Of a stretch of 64,000 bases of DNA, positions 8,001-16,554 are shown one piece after another. Made by a program: the position numbers and the translations under genes. The DNA is from Streptomyces sp. OR43 (GTDB lineage Bacteria > Actinomycetota > Actinomycetes > Streptomycetales > Streptomycetaceae). Numbering within the stretch: position 1 is the first letter of the stretch; each line of letters starts with the position of its first letter. The stretch is from NCBI RefSeq assembly GCF_008042275.1, contig NZ_RDBK01000043.1:1645319-1709318 (forward strand). The letters run 5' to 3'. Under the pieces are notes generated by a model. That model did not search any database. It saw nothing but the letters and a program-made list of their open reading frames with translations, and was not told where the DNA came from.

Positions 8001-8459
8001 ATGACAGCGACGGACCCGGCACTGACCGCCCTCTCCCAGGGCTGGTGCGCGCTCTCCCTGCTCCACGGGCAGATCGAGTCCCGTATCGAGCGGGCTCTTC
8101 AGGCCGGGCACGGCCTCAGCGTCAGGGAGTACTCCCTGCTGGACGTCCTGAGCCGACAGCACAACGGACCCGGTGGACACCTTCAGATGAAGCAGGTGGC
8201 CGACGCCGTCGTGCTCAGCCAGAGCGCCACCACCCGCCTGGTCACCCGCCTCGAAGACCGGGGCCTGCTGACCCGGTACCTCTGCGACACCGACCGGAGG
8301 GGCATTTACACCGATGTCACCGAAGCCGGTCTCGCGCTCCTCTCCGAGGCCCGGCCGACCAACGACACCGCTCTGCGCGCCGCCCTGGACGAGGCTGCCG
8401 AGAACCCCGAACTGGCCCCGCTCGTCCGTGCGGTCGAGGAGCTGAAGGTTCCCGTATGA
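8001..8459 (+). CDS. MarR-family transcriptional regulator
   Basis: The 152-residue product has the MarR winged-helix core: MKQVADAVVLSQSATTRLV is the recognition helix region and LEDRGLLTRYLCDTDRRG the wing with the conserved DxR. These dimeric repressors release DNA on binding small phenolic or drug-like ligands. GGAGGAGAG lies 5 bases before the ATG at 8001. It is divergent from the MFS exporter, with tandem and inverted repeats between them, the classic layout for a ligand-induced efflux pump and its repressor. Confidence 0.9.
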   Translation: MTATDPALTALSQGWCALSLLHGQIESRIERALQAGHGLSVREYSLLDVLSRQHNGPGGHLQMKQVADAVVLSQSATTRLVTRLEDRGLLTRYLCDTDRRGIYTDVTEAGLALLSEARPTNDTALRAALDEAAENPELAPLVRAVEELKVPV

Positions 8460-8496
8460 GGGACCCGGTCCGAGGGTGCGGCGTAGGCTGCCGATC

Positions 8497-8949
8497 ATGA
8501 GCGATCTGGAAATCCGCCCTGCGGCCGTCGGCGATCTCGCCGAGATCGTGGCCATGCTCGCCGACGATCCGCTGGGTGCCGCGCGGGAGTCGCCGTCCGA
8601 CCTCACCCCGTATCTCGCGGCGTTCCGGCGGCTCGCCGACGATCCCCACCAGCACGTGATGGTCGCCGTACGGACGGACCGCGTCGTCGGGACGCTCCAG
8701 CTGACCGTGATCCCCGGTCTCTCCAGGCGCGGCTCCACCCGCTCGGTGATCGAGGGCGTCCGCGTCCACGGGGACGAGCGCGGCAGCGGTCTCGGCACAC
8801 AGCTGATCCAGTGGGCCGTGGATGAATCACGGCGTCAGGACTGCCAGTTGGTTCAGCTGACCTCCGATGCGACCCGCACCGACGCGCATCGGTTCTACGA
8901 ACGGCTCGGCTTCGTGGCCAGCCATGTGGGCTTCAAGCTCACCCTCTGA
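8497..8949 (+). CDS. GNAT-family acetyltransferase
   Basis: This is a 150-residue single-domain GNAT. Acetyl-CoA motif A is RVHGDERGSGLGTQLIQWA, and the C-terminal motif THAHRFYERLGF-like stretch (TDAHRFYERLGF) closes the fold. The acceptor is unknown. TAGGCT at about 8484 lies 8 bases before the ATG at 8497, which has no ribosome binding site, suggesting a leaderless transcript. It follows marR by 37 bases. Confidence 0.88.
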   Translation: MSDLEIRPAAVGDLAEIVAMLADDPLGAARESPSDLTPYLAAFRRLADDPHQHVMVAVRTDRVVGTLQLTVIPGLSRRGSTRSVIEGVRVHGDERGSGLGTQLIQWAVDESRRQDCQLVQLTSDATRTDAHRFYERLGFVASHVGFKLTL

Positions 8950-8977
8950 CCGCAGCCCGGCGTCCAAGGGAGCGACT

Positions 8978-10141
8978 GTGCACCGCATCAGCGACGAGCA
9001 GCGCCGCATCAGAATCGGTCGACGCCACCTCCTGGCCCCATCGACGCGGTCGGAGTCCCCCGTCGCCGTGGCCGATGCCCTCGTCGCCCTGCATGCCACC
9101 GACGCGGCCACCGTGTTCCTGTCGGCGTGCGCTCGGCTGAGGGCGCCCGAGGCCGCCACCGTGGAGAAACACCTCTACGAGGACGTCTCGCTGGTCCGGC
9201 TGCTCTCCATGCGCAACACCCTCTTCGTCGTATCGGAGGAGATGGCGCCTCTGGTCGAGGCGTCGAACGCACGCGCCGTCGCCGCCAAGGAACGCCGGAC
9301 CCTCCTGAAACACCTGGTGGAGGACGGCAACGGGCTGGACGGGCGATGGCTGGCAGCCACCGAGGCATCCGTCCTCACGGCCCTCACGGCCCGGGGCTCC
9401 GCCACGGGCAGCGAGCTCTCCGCCGCCGTACCTGCCCTGCGCACCAAGATCACGGTCTTCCCCGGGAAGAAGCAGGAGGCGGTGCAGGGCGTCGCCTCAC
9501 GGGTCATCCGCGTACTGGCCGCCGAAGGAAAGATCCGGCGGGACCGGCCGCGAGGAACCTGGACCTCCAGCCAGTTTCGGTGGACGGCTTCCGAGCCACG
9601 TGCCGGACTCGAAACCGACCGGGCGCAGTCAAAGTTGGCGCTGCGCTGGCTCCGTTCGTACGGCCCCGCAACTGAGGGAGACCTCAAGTGGTGGACGGGC
9701 TGGGGAATCGGCCAGGTCCGCAGAGCACTGGCCGAGGTGGGGGCGGAAGAGGTACGGCTCGACAACGGCGCCACGGCCTGGGTCTCGCCCGGGGACCAGG
9801 CGCCCGAGCAGGCGCCCGAGCCCTGGGCCGCCCTGCTGCCGGCGCTCGACCCGAGCGCCATGGGATGGGCCGATCGCGGATTCCACCTCCCGGCCGAACA
9901 CCGTGGGGCGCTCTTCGACCGCTCCGGCAACATCGGCCCCACCGTGTGGTGGAACGGCCGCATCGTGGGCGGATGGGCTCTGCGTGACGGCGGCGAGCCG
10001 GTCTGGCGGCTGCTCACCGACGTCGGCCGGGATGCCTCCAAGACGATCGAGGCGGAGGCATCCCGGTTGGCGCGCTGGGTCGGCGAGGCCCGGATCACGC
10101 CGCGCTTTCGCACGCCGCTGGAACGGGAGTTGACGGCCTGA
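8978..10141 (+). CDS. Winged-helix protein of the AlkZ (HTH_42) family
   Basis: The 387-residue product matches the winged-helix DNA-binding family that includes the interstrand-crosslink glycosylases AlkZ/AlkX. It has RRHLLAPSTRS near the N-terminus, RNTLFVVSEEM, and a C-terminal region ending in VWWNGRIVGGWALR. In AlkZ a QxQ or related motif is catalytic; I could not place it confidently, so a DNA-repair role is inferred only from the family. AAGGGAG 5 bases upstream selects the GTG at 8978 rather than an ATG at 8867 inside the GNAT gene. Antibiotic producers often carry several paralogues. Confidence 0.8.
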   Translation: MHRISDEQRRIRIGRRHLLAPSTRSESPVAVADALVALHATDAATVFLSACARLRAPEAATVEKHLYEDVSLVRLLSMRNTLFVVSEEMAPLVEASNARAVAAKERRTLLKHLVEDGNGLDGRWLAATEASVLTALTARGSATGSELSAAVPALRTKITVFPGKKQEAVQGVASRVIRVLAAEGKIRRDRPRGTWTSSQFRWTASEPRAGLETDRAQSKLALRWLRSYGPATEGDLKWWTGWGIGQVRRALAEVGAEEVRLDNGATAWVSPGDQAPEQAPEPWAALLPALDPSAMGWADRGFHLPAEHRGALFDRSGNIGPTVWWNGRIVGGWALRDGGEPVWRLLTDVGRDASKTIEAEASRLARWVGEARITPRFRTPLERELTA

Positions 10142-10156
10142 CCGGCCCCGCACGCC

Positions 10157-10170
10157 GTTTCACGTGAAAC
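10157..10170. other. parS site
   Basis: Exact GTTTCACGTGAAAC, with the symmetry extending to 20 bases (10154-10173). It lies between the convergent AlkZ-like and serine hydrolase genes. Confidence 0.93.
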
Positions 10171-10234
10171 GGCCCGCTCACAACTGCCCACACCACCCCC
10201 CGCCGCTCACCTGCCTATCAGGCCCCCGGGCCGC

Positions 10235-11617
10235 TCAACTCCCCAGGCCTCGCCACCCGTCCTCGTGCACGCCACCCGGAACGGCCGCTGCGGGGTCGTA
10301 CGGCTCACGGGTGAAGACGAACGACCCGAGATCCAGATGGTTCACGCTGCCGTCGTCATTCCGTACGACCCGCAGGGTCTCCCCCGCGTAGTAGCCGTCC
10401 AGCCCGATCCAGGTACCGTCCGGGCGGGCCGTGAAACGGGCACCGCGGCCCTGGCCGTTCAAGGGCTGCAGTTCGAGCCCACGGTCCGATGTCAGCCGCA
10501 GAACGTTCGGACGCGTGCCCCAGTACCAAGGTCCGGTCAGCGCCAGAAGCGCGTCGTCCACCTCGGGCAGCGGGCGCCACGGATCCGGGATACGAGGCTC
10601 CGACTCGGCGACGATGTCCACGAGTTCGGCAGCCACCTCGCCCACCGCCACCCCGGACGTGACATTGGCGAACACGACAGCGGCCACATCGTCCTCCGTG
10701 CTGAACCAGAGCGCTGCCACGAAGCCGGGCAGCGACCCGGTGTGCCCGATGAGCGTACGGCCCTTCCTCCGGACCACCTGAAGGCCCAGGCCGTAGTGGC
10801 CGTCCCAGTCTCCCGGCTCGGGCGGCGCGGCCGGCGCCCTCATCTCTGCCACGGACGCGGCCGCGAGCACCCGGTCGTCTCCCGCGGCAAGGAATGCGGC
10901 GAACCGGAGAAGATCGGCAGTGGTGGACCAGAGCTGCCCGGCCGGAGCCATCAGGCCCAGGTCCTCGGCCGGCTCGGGCAGCATGACGTCCGCCCACGGG
11001 TGCACGGCCCAGCCGCCCGCGTGCGGGGCCTGTGCGTACGGGGTCGTACGGTGCATGCCCAGAGGCTCCAGGATCTCGTTCCGCAGCACCTCCGCCCACG
11101 ACGCTCCGCGTACCGCTGCGACCAGGGCACCGAGCAGTGTGTAGCCGGGATTGGAATAGTGATGCCGGCGGCCGGCGGGATGCATCCCGATCTGCTCGCC
11201 GAGCACGTCCTCAAGTCCGGGACGCAGGCTTCCGGGGGTCCGCTCCCACCAGGGTGCGGGCGACTCGGCACCGAGCCCCGCACTGTGGCCGAGCAGCTGA
11301 TGAAGGGTGACATCGTCCGCGCCCGTGCCGGGCAGGTGCTTCCCCAGCGGGTCGGCCAGATCCAGCAGGCCTTCGTCCCTCAGGCGCAGGACCAGCACGG
11401 CGGTGAACGTCTTGGTCAGCGAGCCGATCCTGAACTGTGTATCCGCATCCGGGGCGTGCCCGTCGACACAGGTGCGAGAACCGTTCCAGGCAACCTGGCC
11501 CTGCCGCTGGACGGCAGCGGCCAGAGAAGGCGACCGGCCCTCGGCCTGGGCGGTGGCGATGCGGTGCAGCAATGCGCGCCGGGTACTCGGCAGCAACTGT
11601 TCATCAGAAGAAGTCAT
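10235..11617 (-). CDS. Serine hydrolase (class C beta-lactamase fold)
   Basis: The 460-residue protein has the three motifs of the beta-lactamase/esterase/DD-peptidase fold: SLTK with nucleophile S66 and K69, YSN in HHYSNPGYTLL, and HTGSLPG replacing KTG. A C-terminal beta domain of about 100 residues follows. No signal peptide is visible, so it is probably cytosolic and more likely an esterase or D-amino-acid peptidase than a resistance enzyme. I chose the ATG at 11617, 12 bases after GGAAGG; TTG codons at 11623 and 11626 are alternatives. It converges on the AlkZ-like gene across a parS site. Confidence 0.85.
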   Translation of the reverse strand: MTSSDEQLLPSTRRALLHRIATAQAEGRSPSLAAAVQRQGQVAWNGSRTCVDGHAPDADTQFRIGSLTKTFTAVLVLRLRDEGLLDLADPLGKHLPGTGADDVTLHQLLGHSAGLGAESPAPWWERTPGSLRPGLEDVLGEQIGMHPAGRRHHYSNPGYTLLGALVAAVRGASWAEVLRNEILEPLGMHRTTPYAQAPHAGGWAVHPWADVMLPEPAEDLGLMAPAGQLWSTTADLLRFAAFLAAGDDRVLAAASVAEMRAPAAPPEPGDWDGHYGLGLQVVRRKGRTLIGHTGSLPGFVAALWFSTEDDVAAVVFANVTSGVAVGEVAAELVDIVAESEPRIPDPWRPLPEVDDALLALTGPWYWGTRPNVLRLTSDRGLELQPLNGQGRGARFTARPDGTWIGLDGYYAGETLRVVRNDDGSVNHLDLGSFVFTREPYDPAAAVPGGVHEDGWRGLGS

Positions 11618-11798
11618 CGTCAACAACTACCTTCCGCGCAGCCCCTTGGCGACCTCATTCCCGGCGGCCACCGCGTACCCCGGCTGCGGCCGGGCCACCG
11701 AACAGGAGTACTGCATGCGAGCTCAGATCACGCACCGATGAGTTTCCCGTGCCGTGTTGGTCTGCAGGCGTGAGACCGACTCGCGGAAGGCTGGCACC

Positions 11799-12362
11799 AT
11801 GCGGAAACTGATCTACGGCATGAACCTGACCCTGGACGGCTTCATCGCCGCACCCGGCGACGACATCGGCTGGAGTGAGCCGAGCGATGAGCTGTTCCAG
11901 TTCTGGTCCGACCAGTTGCAGGCGACCGCCCTGACCTTGTACGGGCGCAAGCTGTGGCAGACGATGAGCTCCTACTGGCCGACCGGCGACCAACAGCCCG
12001 ACGCCACCCCCGCGGAGATCGAGTTCGCGCGCCGCTGGCGGGACATGTCGAAGGTGGTGTTCTCCTCGACGATCGACAAGGTCGGCTGGAACGCCCGCCT
12101 GGTCACCGGCGACGCCGTCGCCGAGATCGCCCGGCTCAAGGCAGAGGACGGAGGCCCGATGGACATCGGCGGCGCTACGCTCGCCGGGGCAGCCATGCGG
12201 GCCGGGCTGATCGACGAGTACGTGCTGGCCACCGCGCCGGTCCTGGTGGGCGGTGGCACGCCGTTCTTCGCCGCGCTGGACAACTGGGTGAACCTGAACC
12301 TCGTGGAGACGCGGACGCTTCCCGGCGGCGTGATCCTGAACAGGTACGAGACGAGGCGCTGA
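11799..12362 (+). CDS. Dihydrofolate-reductase-like / RibD C-terminal domain protein
   Basis: The 187-residue product has the DHFR fold as found in the RibD C-terminal domain. It begins RKLIYGMNLTLDGFIAAPGD, and contains TLYGRKLWQTM and the nucleotide-binding GGATLAGAAMRAGLIDEY. Such stand-alone proteins are NADPH-dependent reductases of unknown substrate, not the housekeeping DHFR. GGAAGG 8 bases before the ATG at 11799 supports the start. It converges on dnaB with a 22-base gap that holds no clear terminator. Confidence 0.85.
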   Translation: MRKLIYGMNLTLDGFIAAPGDDIGWSEPSDELFQFWSDQLQATALTLYGRKLWQTMSSYWPTGDQQPDATPAEIEFARRWRDMSKVVFSSTIDKVGWNARLVTGDAVAEIARLKAEDGGPMDIGGATLAGAAMRAGLIDEYVLATAPVLVGGGTPFFAALDNWVNLNLVETRTLPGGVILNRYETRR

Positions 12363-12384
12363 GAGGCCCGCGGGGGCAGGCCGG

Positions 12385-13863
12385 TCAGGTCTGCGCCATG
12401 TCCACGAAGCGCGAGTAATGCCCCTGGAAGGCGACGGTGATCGTCGCCGTCGGACCGTTACGGTGCTTGGCCACGATCAGGTCCGCCTCGCCCGCACGCG
12501 GTGACTCCTTCTCGTAGGCGTCCTCACGGTGCAGCAGGATCACCATGTCGGCGTCCTGCTCGATCGATCCGGACTCACGGAGGTCGGAGACCATCGGCTT
12601 CTTGTCGGTGCGCTGCTCGGGGCCACGGTTCAGCTGGGAGAGCGCGATGACCGGCAGTTGGAGCTCCTTGGCCAGCAGCTTGAGGTTTCGGGACATGTCC
12701 GAGACCTCCTGCTGACGGCTCTCGGCCCGCTTGGAGCCACCGGACTGCATCAGCTGCAGATAGTCGATGACCACCAGCTTGAGGTCGTTGCGCTGCTTCA
12801 GACGACGGCACTTGGCCCGGATCTCCATCATGGAGAGGTTCGGGGAGTCGTCGATGTAGAGCGGGGCCGCGGAGACGTCGGGCATCCGCCGGGCCAGCCG
12901 CGTCCAGTCCTCGTCCGTCATGGTGCCCGAGCGCATGTGGTGCAGCGCCACCCTCGCCTCGGCGGAGAGAAGACGCATGGCGATCTCGTTCCGTCCCATT
13001 TCGAGGGAGAAGATCACACTGGGCAGATTGCTCTTGATCGAGCAGGCGCGGGCGAAGTCCAGGGCGAGCGTGGACTTACCCATGGCGGGGCGGGCCGCGA
13101 TGACGACCATCTGGCCCGGGTGAAGGCCGTTGGTCAGGGCGTCGAGGTCGGTGAAACCGGTCGGCACACCGGTCATCTCACCGCTGCGTGAACCGATCGC
13201 CTCGATCTCGTCGAGCGCGCCCTCCATGATGTCGCCCAGCGGCAGGTAGTCCTCACTGGTGCGCTGCTCGGTGACGGCGTAGATCTCGGCCTGGGCGGAG
13301 TTGACGATGTCGTCGACATCGCCGTCGGCCGCGTATCCCATCTGCGTGATCTTCGTGCCGGCCTCGACGAGCCGCCGCAGGACGGCGCGCTCATGGACGA
13401 TCTCCGCGTAGTACGAGGCGTTGGCCGCGGTCGGCACCGACTGGACCAGGGTGTGCAGATACGGGGCGCCACCCACCTTGGTGATCTCGCCGCGCTTGAC
13501 CAGTTCGGCCGCCACCGTGATCGGGTCGGCCGGTTCGCCCTTGGCATAGAGGTCGAGGATCGCCTGGTAGACGGTCTCGTGCGCGGGCCGGTAGAAGTCG
13601 TGTCCCTTGATGATCTCGACGACGTCGGCGATGGCGTCCTTGGACAGGAGCATGCCACCGAGGACGGACTGTTCCGCGTCGAGGTCCTGAGGCGGGACCC
13701 GCTCGAACCCGGGCGAACCACCCTCCCAGCCACTGCTCTCGCGGCCGCGCTCATGCTGCTCGCCGCGGTCCCTGCTCTCACCTCGACGCTGGCGGGAAAC
13801 GGGCAGCCGGTCGCTGGGCCCGGTGTCGGCCCAGGGGTCGTCCAAAGGCTCGGGAATGCTCAT
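12385..13863 (-). CDS. dnaB: Replicative DNA helicase DnaB
   Basis: This is the 492-residue hexameric helicase that unwinds DNA at the replication fork. A basic Ser/Arg-rich N-terminal tail (1-50) precedes the helicase N-domain (about 52-155), the linker, and the RecA-like motor (about 205-485). Walker A is AARPAMGKS, followed by VIFSLEMGRNEI and the Walker B VVIDYLQLM. There is no intein, unlike some actinobacterial dnaB genes. GGAGGAGGTG upstream of the ATG at 13863 is a near-perfect ribosome binding site. The upstream region holds several DnaA boxes. Confidence 0.97.
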   Translation of the reverse strand: MSIPEPLDDPWADTGPSDRLPVSRQRRGESRDRGEQHERGRESSGWEGGSPGFERVPPQDLDAEQSVLGGMLLSKDAIADVVEIIKGHDFYRPAHETVYQAILDLYAKGEPADPITVAAELVKRGEITKVGGAPYLHTLVQSVPTAANASYYAEIVHERAVLRRLVEAGTKITQMGYAADGDVDDIVNSAQAEIYAVTEQRTSEDYLPLGDIMEGALDEIEAIGSRSGEMTGVPTGFTDLDALTNGLHPGQMVVIAARPAMGKSTLALDFARACSIKSNLPSVIFSLEMGRNEIAMRLLSAEARVALHHMRSGTMTDEDWTRLARRMPDVSAAPLYIDDSPNLSMMEIRAKCRRLKQRNDLKLVVIDYLQLMQSGGSKRAESRQQEVSDMSRNLKLLAKELQLPVIALSQLNRGPEQRTDKKPMVSDLRESGSIEQDADMVILLHREDAYEKESPRAGEADLIVAKHRNGPTATITVAFQGHYSRFVDMAQT

Positions 13864-14045
13864 CCGGCCACCTCCTCCCGTCCGCTCCGCGGACCTAGCC
13901 GTGCCACTCTTTCTTACGGCACGGCACCGACAAACAAGACGCCCGACTCCGGTTCCGGTGTGTCGGGTTCAGCGGGTTTCCAGGGCCGAAACGAGGTGGG
14001 GGCGCCGGACCACGGTAGGCGCCCGCGCACCGTCCGCCAATCTGG

Positions 14046-14134
14046 TTATCCACAGGGCATGTGGACGACGGACCAGATGCTGTGGAGAAGTCCGCAGAAC
14101 CTGTGCACGGACCGGGGGACAGCACTGTGGACAA
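14046..14134. promoter_or_regulatory. DnaA-box cluster in the dnaB upstream region
   Basis: The 459-base gap 13864-14322 between dnaB and the MATE gene holds a perfect TTATCCACA at 14046-14054 (+) and a perfect TTGTCCACA at 14126-14134 (-). One-mismatch boxes lie at 14060-14068 (-) and 14081-14089 (-), and weaker ones at 14190-14198 and 14300-14308. DnaA-box clusters outside oriC that titrate DnaA are known in S. coelicolor; whether this is the equivalent of one of them I cannot verify. Proximity to the dnaB start also allows direct regulation of dnaB. Apart from these boxes and the MATE promoter I see nothing in the gap. Confidence 0.7.
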
Positions 14135-14285
14135 ACTCATAGCCGCGTCACCATCAGTAGCTTGACCTGCACTTTCTCCATCCACGGGCTGTGGGGGAGA
14201 AAAACTTTCCGAGTCAGCGCAAGATCGTGGCAACCGGCACATGCCAGAACGTCACTCAGCAGTATTTGTAAGGATCACAAACCGC

Positions 14286-14315
14286 TTGCATCCATTACCT
14301 GTGGAAGATTAGATT
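14286..14315 (+). promoter_or_regulatory. Leaderless-type promoter for the MATE gene
   Basis: TTGCAT (14286-14291), an 18-base spacer and TAGATT (14310-14315) end 7 bases before the ATG at 14323, which has no ribosome binding site. This fits a leaderless mRNA. A weak DnaA box (14300-14308) lies in the spacer. Confidence 0.6.
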
Positions 14316-14322
14316 GACTCCC

Positions 14323-15660
14323 ATGATCCAGGCACCGGCGACCCCGCCGTCCCGTCGCAGGCGACACGATCGCGAGATCATCGCGCTCGCCGTCCCCGCC
14401 TTCGGCGCCCTCGTGGCCGAGCCCCTTTTCGTGATGGTCGACAGTGCCATCGTCGGCCATCTCGGGACTCCGCAGCTGGCCGGTCTGGCCGTTGCCGCAG
14501 CCTTGCTGACGACCGCCGTGAGCATCTTCGTCTTCCTCGCCTACGCCACCACGGCGGCCGTCGCACGACGGGTCGGCGCCGGCGATCTGCCGTCCGCCAT
14601 CCGCCAGGGCATGGACGGCATCTGGCTGGCGATCCTGCTCGGCATCGCCGTCATCGCCCTCGCGCTCCCCCTGGCCCCCTGGCTCGTCGACGTGTTCGGC
14701 GCCTCGGACACCGCAGCGCCCTACGCGACCACCTACCTCCGGATCTCCAGCCTCGGCATCCCCGCGATGCTGGTGGTGATGGCCGCCACCGGTGTGCTCC
14801 GGGGGCTGCAGAACACCCGCACCCCGCTCTACGTCGCCATCGGCGGATTCGCCGCCAACGGAGCCCTCAACGCAGGCCTCGTCTACGGCGCCGGGCTCGG
14901 CATCGCAGGATCGGCCTGGGGCACGGTGCTCGCCCAGATCGGCATGGCGGTCGCCTATCTCGTGGTCGTGGTCCGCGGCGCCCGGCGCCACGGGGCCTCG
15001 CTGCGCCCCGACGCCGCCGGCATCAAGGCCAGCGCCCGGGCAGGCGTGCCGCTTCTCGTCCGTACGCTGTCGCTCCGCGCCGTCCTGCTCATCGCCACCG
15101 CCGTCGCCGCCCGGCTGGGCGACACCGACATCGCCGCACACCAGATCATCCTGTCCCTGTGGAGCCTGATGGCTTTCGCGCTGGACGCCATCGCCATCGC
15201 GGGCCAGGCCATCATCGGACGGTATCTGGGGGCCGGCGACACCAAGGGCGCCCGTGAGGCCTGCCGCCGCATGGTGGAGTGGGGCATCGTCTCCGGCATC
15301 GTGTTCGGAGCGCTGATCGTTCTTGCGCGTCCGCTGTTCGTCCCGCTCTTCACCAGCGACCAGTCCGTGCAGGACACACTGCTCCCCGCCCTGCTGGTGG
15401 TTGCGCTGACCCAGCCGGTCGCCGGAGTCGTCTTCGTCCTGGACGGGGTACTGATGGGCGCCGGGGACGGAACCTATCTGGCCTGGGCCATGCTCGTCAC
15501 CCTGGCGGTATTCGCTCCGGCGGCCCTGCTGGTTCCCGTCCTCGGGGGCGGCCTGACCGCGCTGTGGTGTGCGATGGCCCTCATGATGCTCGTGCGCATG
15601 GCGACGCTCTGGCTTCGCGCCCGCTCCGGCAGATGGATGGTCACGGGCGCCACCCGCTGA
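14323..15660 (+). CDS. MATE-family efflux transporter
   Basis: The 445-residue membrane protein has 12 predicted helices in two similar halves, typical of MATE multidrug/sodium or proton antiporters (DinF/NorM type). The signature regions are FGALVAEPLFVMVDSAIVGH in helix 1, GVLRGLQNTRTPL after helix 4, and the second-half equivalent QPVAGVVFVLDGVLMGAGD. It is expected to expel cationic or hydrophobic compounds at the cell membrane. The ATG at 14323 is chosen over a TTG at 14314 because a promoter ends 7 bases before it. It converges on rplI, with a parS palindrome and a terminator in the gap. Confidence 0.9.
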   Translation: MIQAPATPPSRRRRHDREIIALAVPAFGALVAEPLFVMVDSAIVGHLGTPQLAGLAVAAALLTTAVSIFVFLAYATTAAVARRVGAGDLPSAIRQGMDGIWLAILLGIAVIALALPLAPWLVDVFGASDTAAPYATTYLRISSLGIPAMLVVMAATGVLRGLQNTRTPLYVAIGGFAANGALNAGLVYGAGLGIAGSAWGTVLAQIGMAVAYLVVVVRGARRHGASLRPDAAGIKASARAGVPLLVRTLSLRAVLLIATAVAARLGDTDIAAHQIILSLWSLMAFALDAIAIAGQAIIGRYLGAGDTKGAREACRRMVEWGIVSGIVFGALIVLARPLFVPLFTSDQSVQDTLLPALLVVALTQPVAGVVFVLDGVLMGAGDGTYLAWAMLVTLAVFAPAALLVPVLGGGLTALWCAMALMMLVRMATLWLRARSGRWMVTGATR

Positions 15661-15717
15661 GCCCCACCGCGCAGGACCCGTCTCATGTGAAGAGCCGTCC
15701 TGCTTCTCGTACGCCAC

Positions 15718-15745
15718 GGGCTCCGTTTCACGTGAAACGGAGCCC
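15718..15745. other. parS site within a 28-base perfect palindrome
   Basis: GTTTCACGTGAAAC at 15725-15738 is flanked by GGGCTCC on the left and GGAGCCC on the right, giving a 28-base perfect palindrome. It lies between the convergent MATE and rplI genes, so the RNA hairpin could also end transcription of the MATE gene. Confidence 0.93.
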
Positions 15746-15754
15746 GGCAACGGC

Positions 15755-15784
15755 GAAGGGCCGCACCCGGGGGTGCGGCCCTTC
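15755..15784. terminator. Bidirectional terminator between MATE gene and rplI
   Basis: GAAGGGCCGCACCC (15755-15768) pairs with its complement at 15771-15784, a 14-base stem that lies 26 bases beyond the rplI stop and serves both convergent genes. Confidence 0.85.
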
Positions 15785-15809
15785 ACTGTTCTGCTGAGGT
15801 GCGGCCCAA

Positions 15810-16256
15810 TCAGGCAGCAACAACCTCGACGCCGAGCTTCGCAGCGACCTCGGGGTGCAGACGCACGGACACCTGGTGTCCGCCGAGCGTCTTGATCGGC
15901 GAGCCGAGCTCGACGCGACGCTTGTCGACATCCGGGCCACCGGCAGCCTTGATCGCCGAGGCGATGTCGGCCGGGGTGACAGAGCCGAAGAGACGGCCGG
16001 CGTCGCCGGAGCGAACAGCCAGACGGACCTTCACGGCCTCGAGCTTGGACTTGATCTCGTTGGCCTGCTCGATCGTGGCGATCTCGTGGATCTTGCGGGC
16101 GCGGCGGATCTGCGCCACGTCCTTCTCGCCACCCTTGGTCCAGCGAATGGCGAAGCCACGCGGAACCAGGTAGTTACGGGCGTACCCGTCCTTGACGTCA
16201 ACGACGTCGCCAGCAGCACCGAGGCCGGAGACCTCGTGGGTGAGGATGATCTTCAT
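15810..16256 (-). CDS. rplI: 50S ribosomal protein L9
   Basis: The 148-residue L9 has an N-terminal RNA-binding domain (1-55, starting [19 protein letters not shown] with the [13 protein letters not shown] signature), a long connecting helix, and a C-terminal domain. L9 sits near the L1 stalk and helps frame maintenance. It is the last gene of rpsF-ssb-rpsR-rplI, 18 bases after rpsR, and is followed by a strong terminator. Confidence 0.97.
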   Translation of the reverse strand: MKIILTHEVSGLGAAGDVVDVKDGYARNYLVPRGFAIRWTKGGEKDVAQIRRARKIHEIATIEQANEIKSKLEAVKVRLAVRSGDAGRLFGSVTPADIASAIKAAGGPDVDKRRVELGSPIKTLGGHQVSVRLHPEVAAKLGVEVVAA

Positions 16257-16274
16257 GATTCGGTCACCCTTCCC

Positions 16275-16511
16275 TTATCGCGCGGTGGACGTGTAGGGCA
16301 GCAGCGCCATCTCACGGCTGTTCTTGACAGCCGTGGCGACGTCACGCTGGTGCTGCGTGCAGTTGCCGGTGACGCGGCGGGCACGGATCTTGCCGCGGTC
16401 GGAAATGAACTTCCGCAGCATGTTCGTGTCCTTGTAGTCCACGTACTGGGTCTTGTCCTTGCAGAACGCGCAGACCTTCTTCTTAGGCTTGCGCACAGGC
16501 GGCTTCGCCAT
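16275..16511 (-). CDS. rpsR: 30S ribosomal protein S18
   Basis: The 78-residue S18 binds the 30S platform together with S6. It is a C+ version: CAFC near residues 14-17 and NCTQHQ further on can bind zinc. Streptomyces often carry a zinc-free paralogue elsewhere, expressed under Zur control, so this is probably the zinc-replete copy. It lies between ssb (43 bases upstream) and rplI. Confidence 0.97.
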   Translation of the reverse strand: MAKPPVRKPKKKVCAFCKDKTQYVDYKDTNMLRKFISDRGKIRARRVTGNCTQHQRDVATAVKNSREMALLPYTSTAR

Positions 16512-16554
16512 GGTGTTTCTCCTGTGTGATCAAGAAGTGGGGGTACGAGCTGCC

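Noticed and set aside
6625-8004. Rightward frame opposite the MFS exporter
   Set aside because: The opposite strand encodes a typical 12-helix transporter; this frame gives a Glu/His/Arg-rich sequence typical of a shadow.
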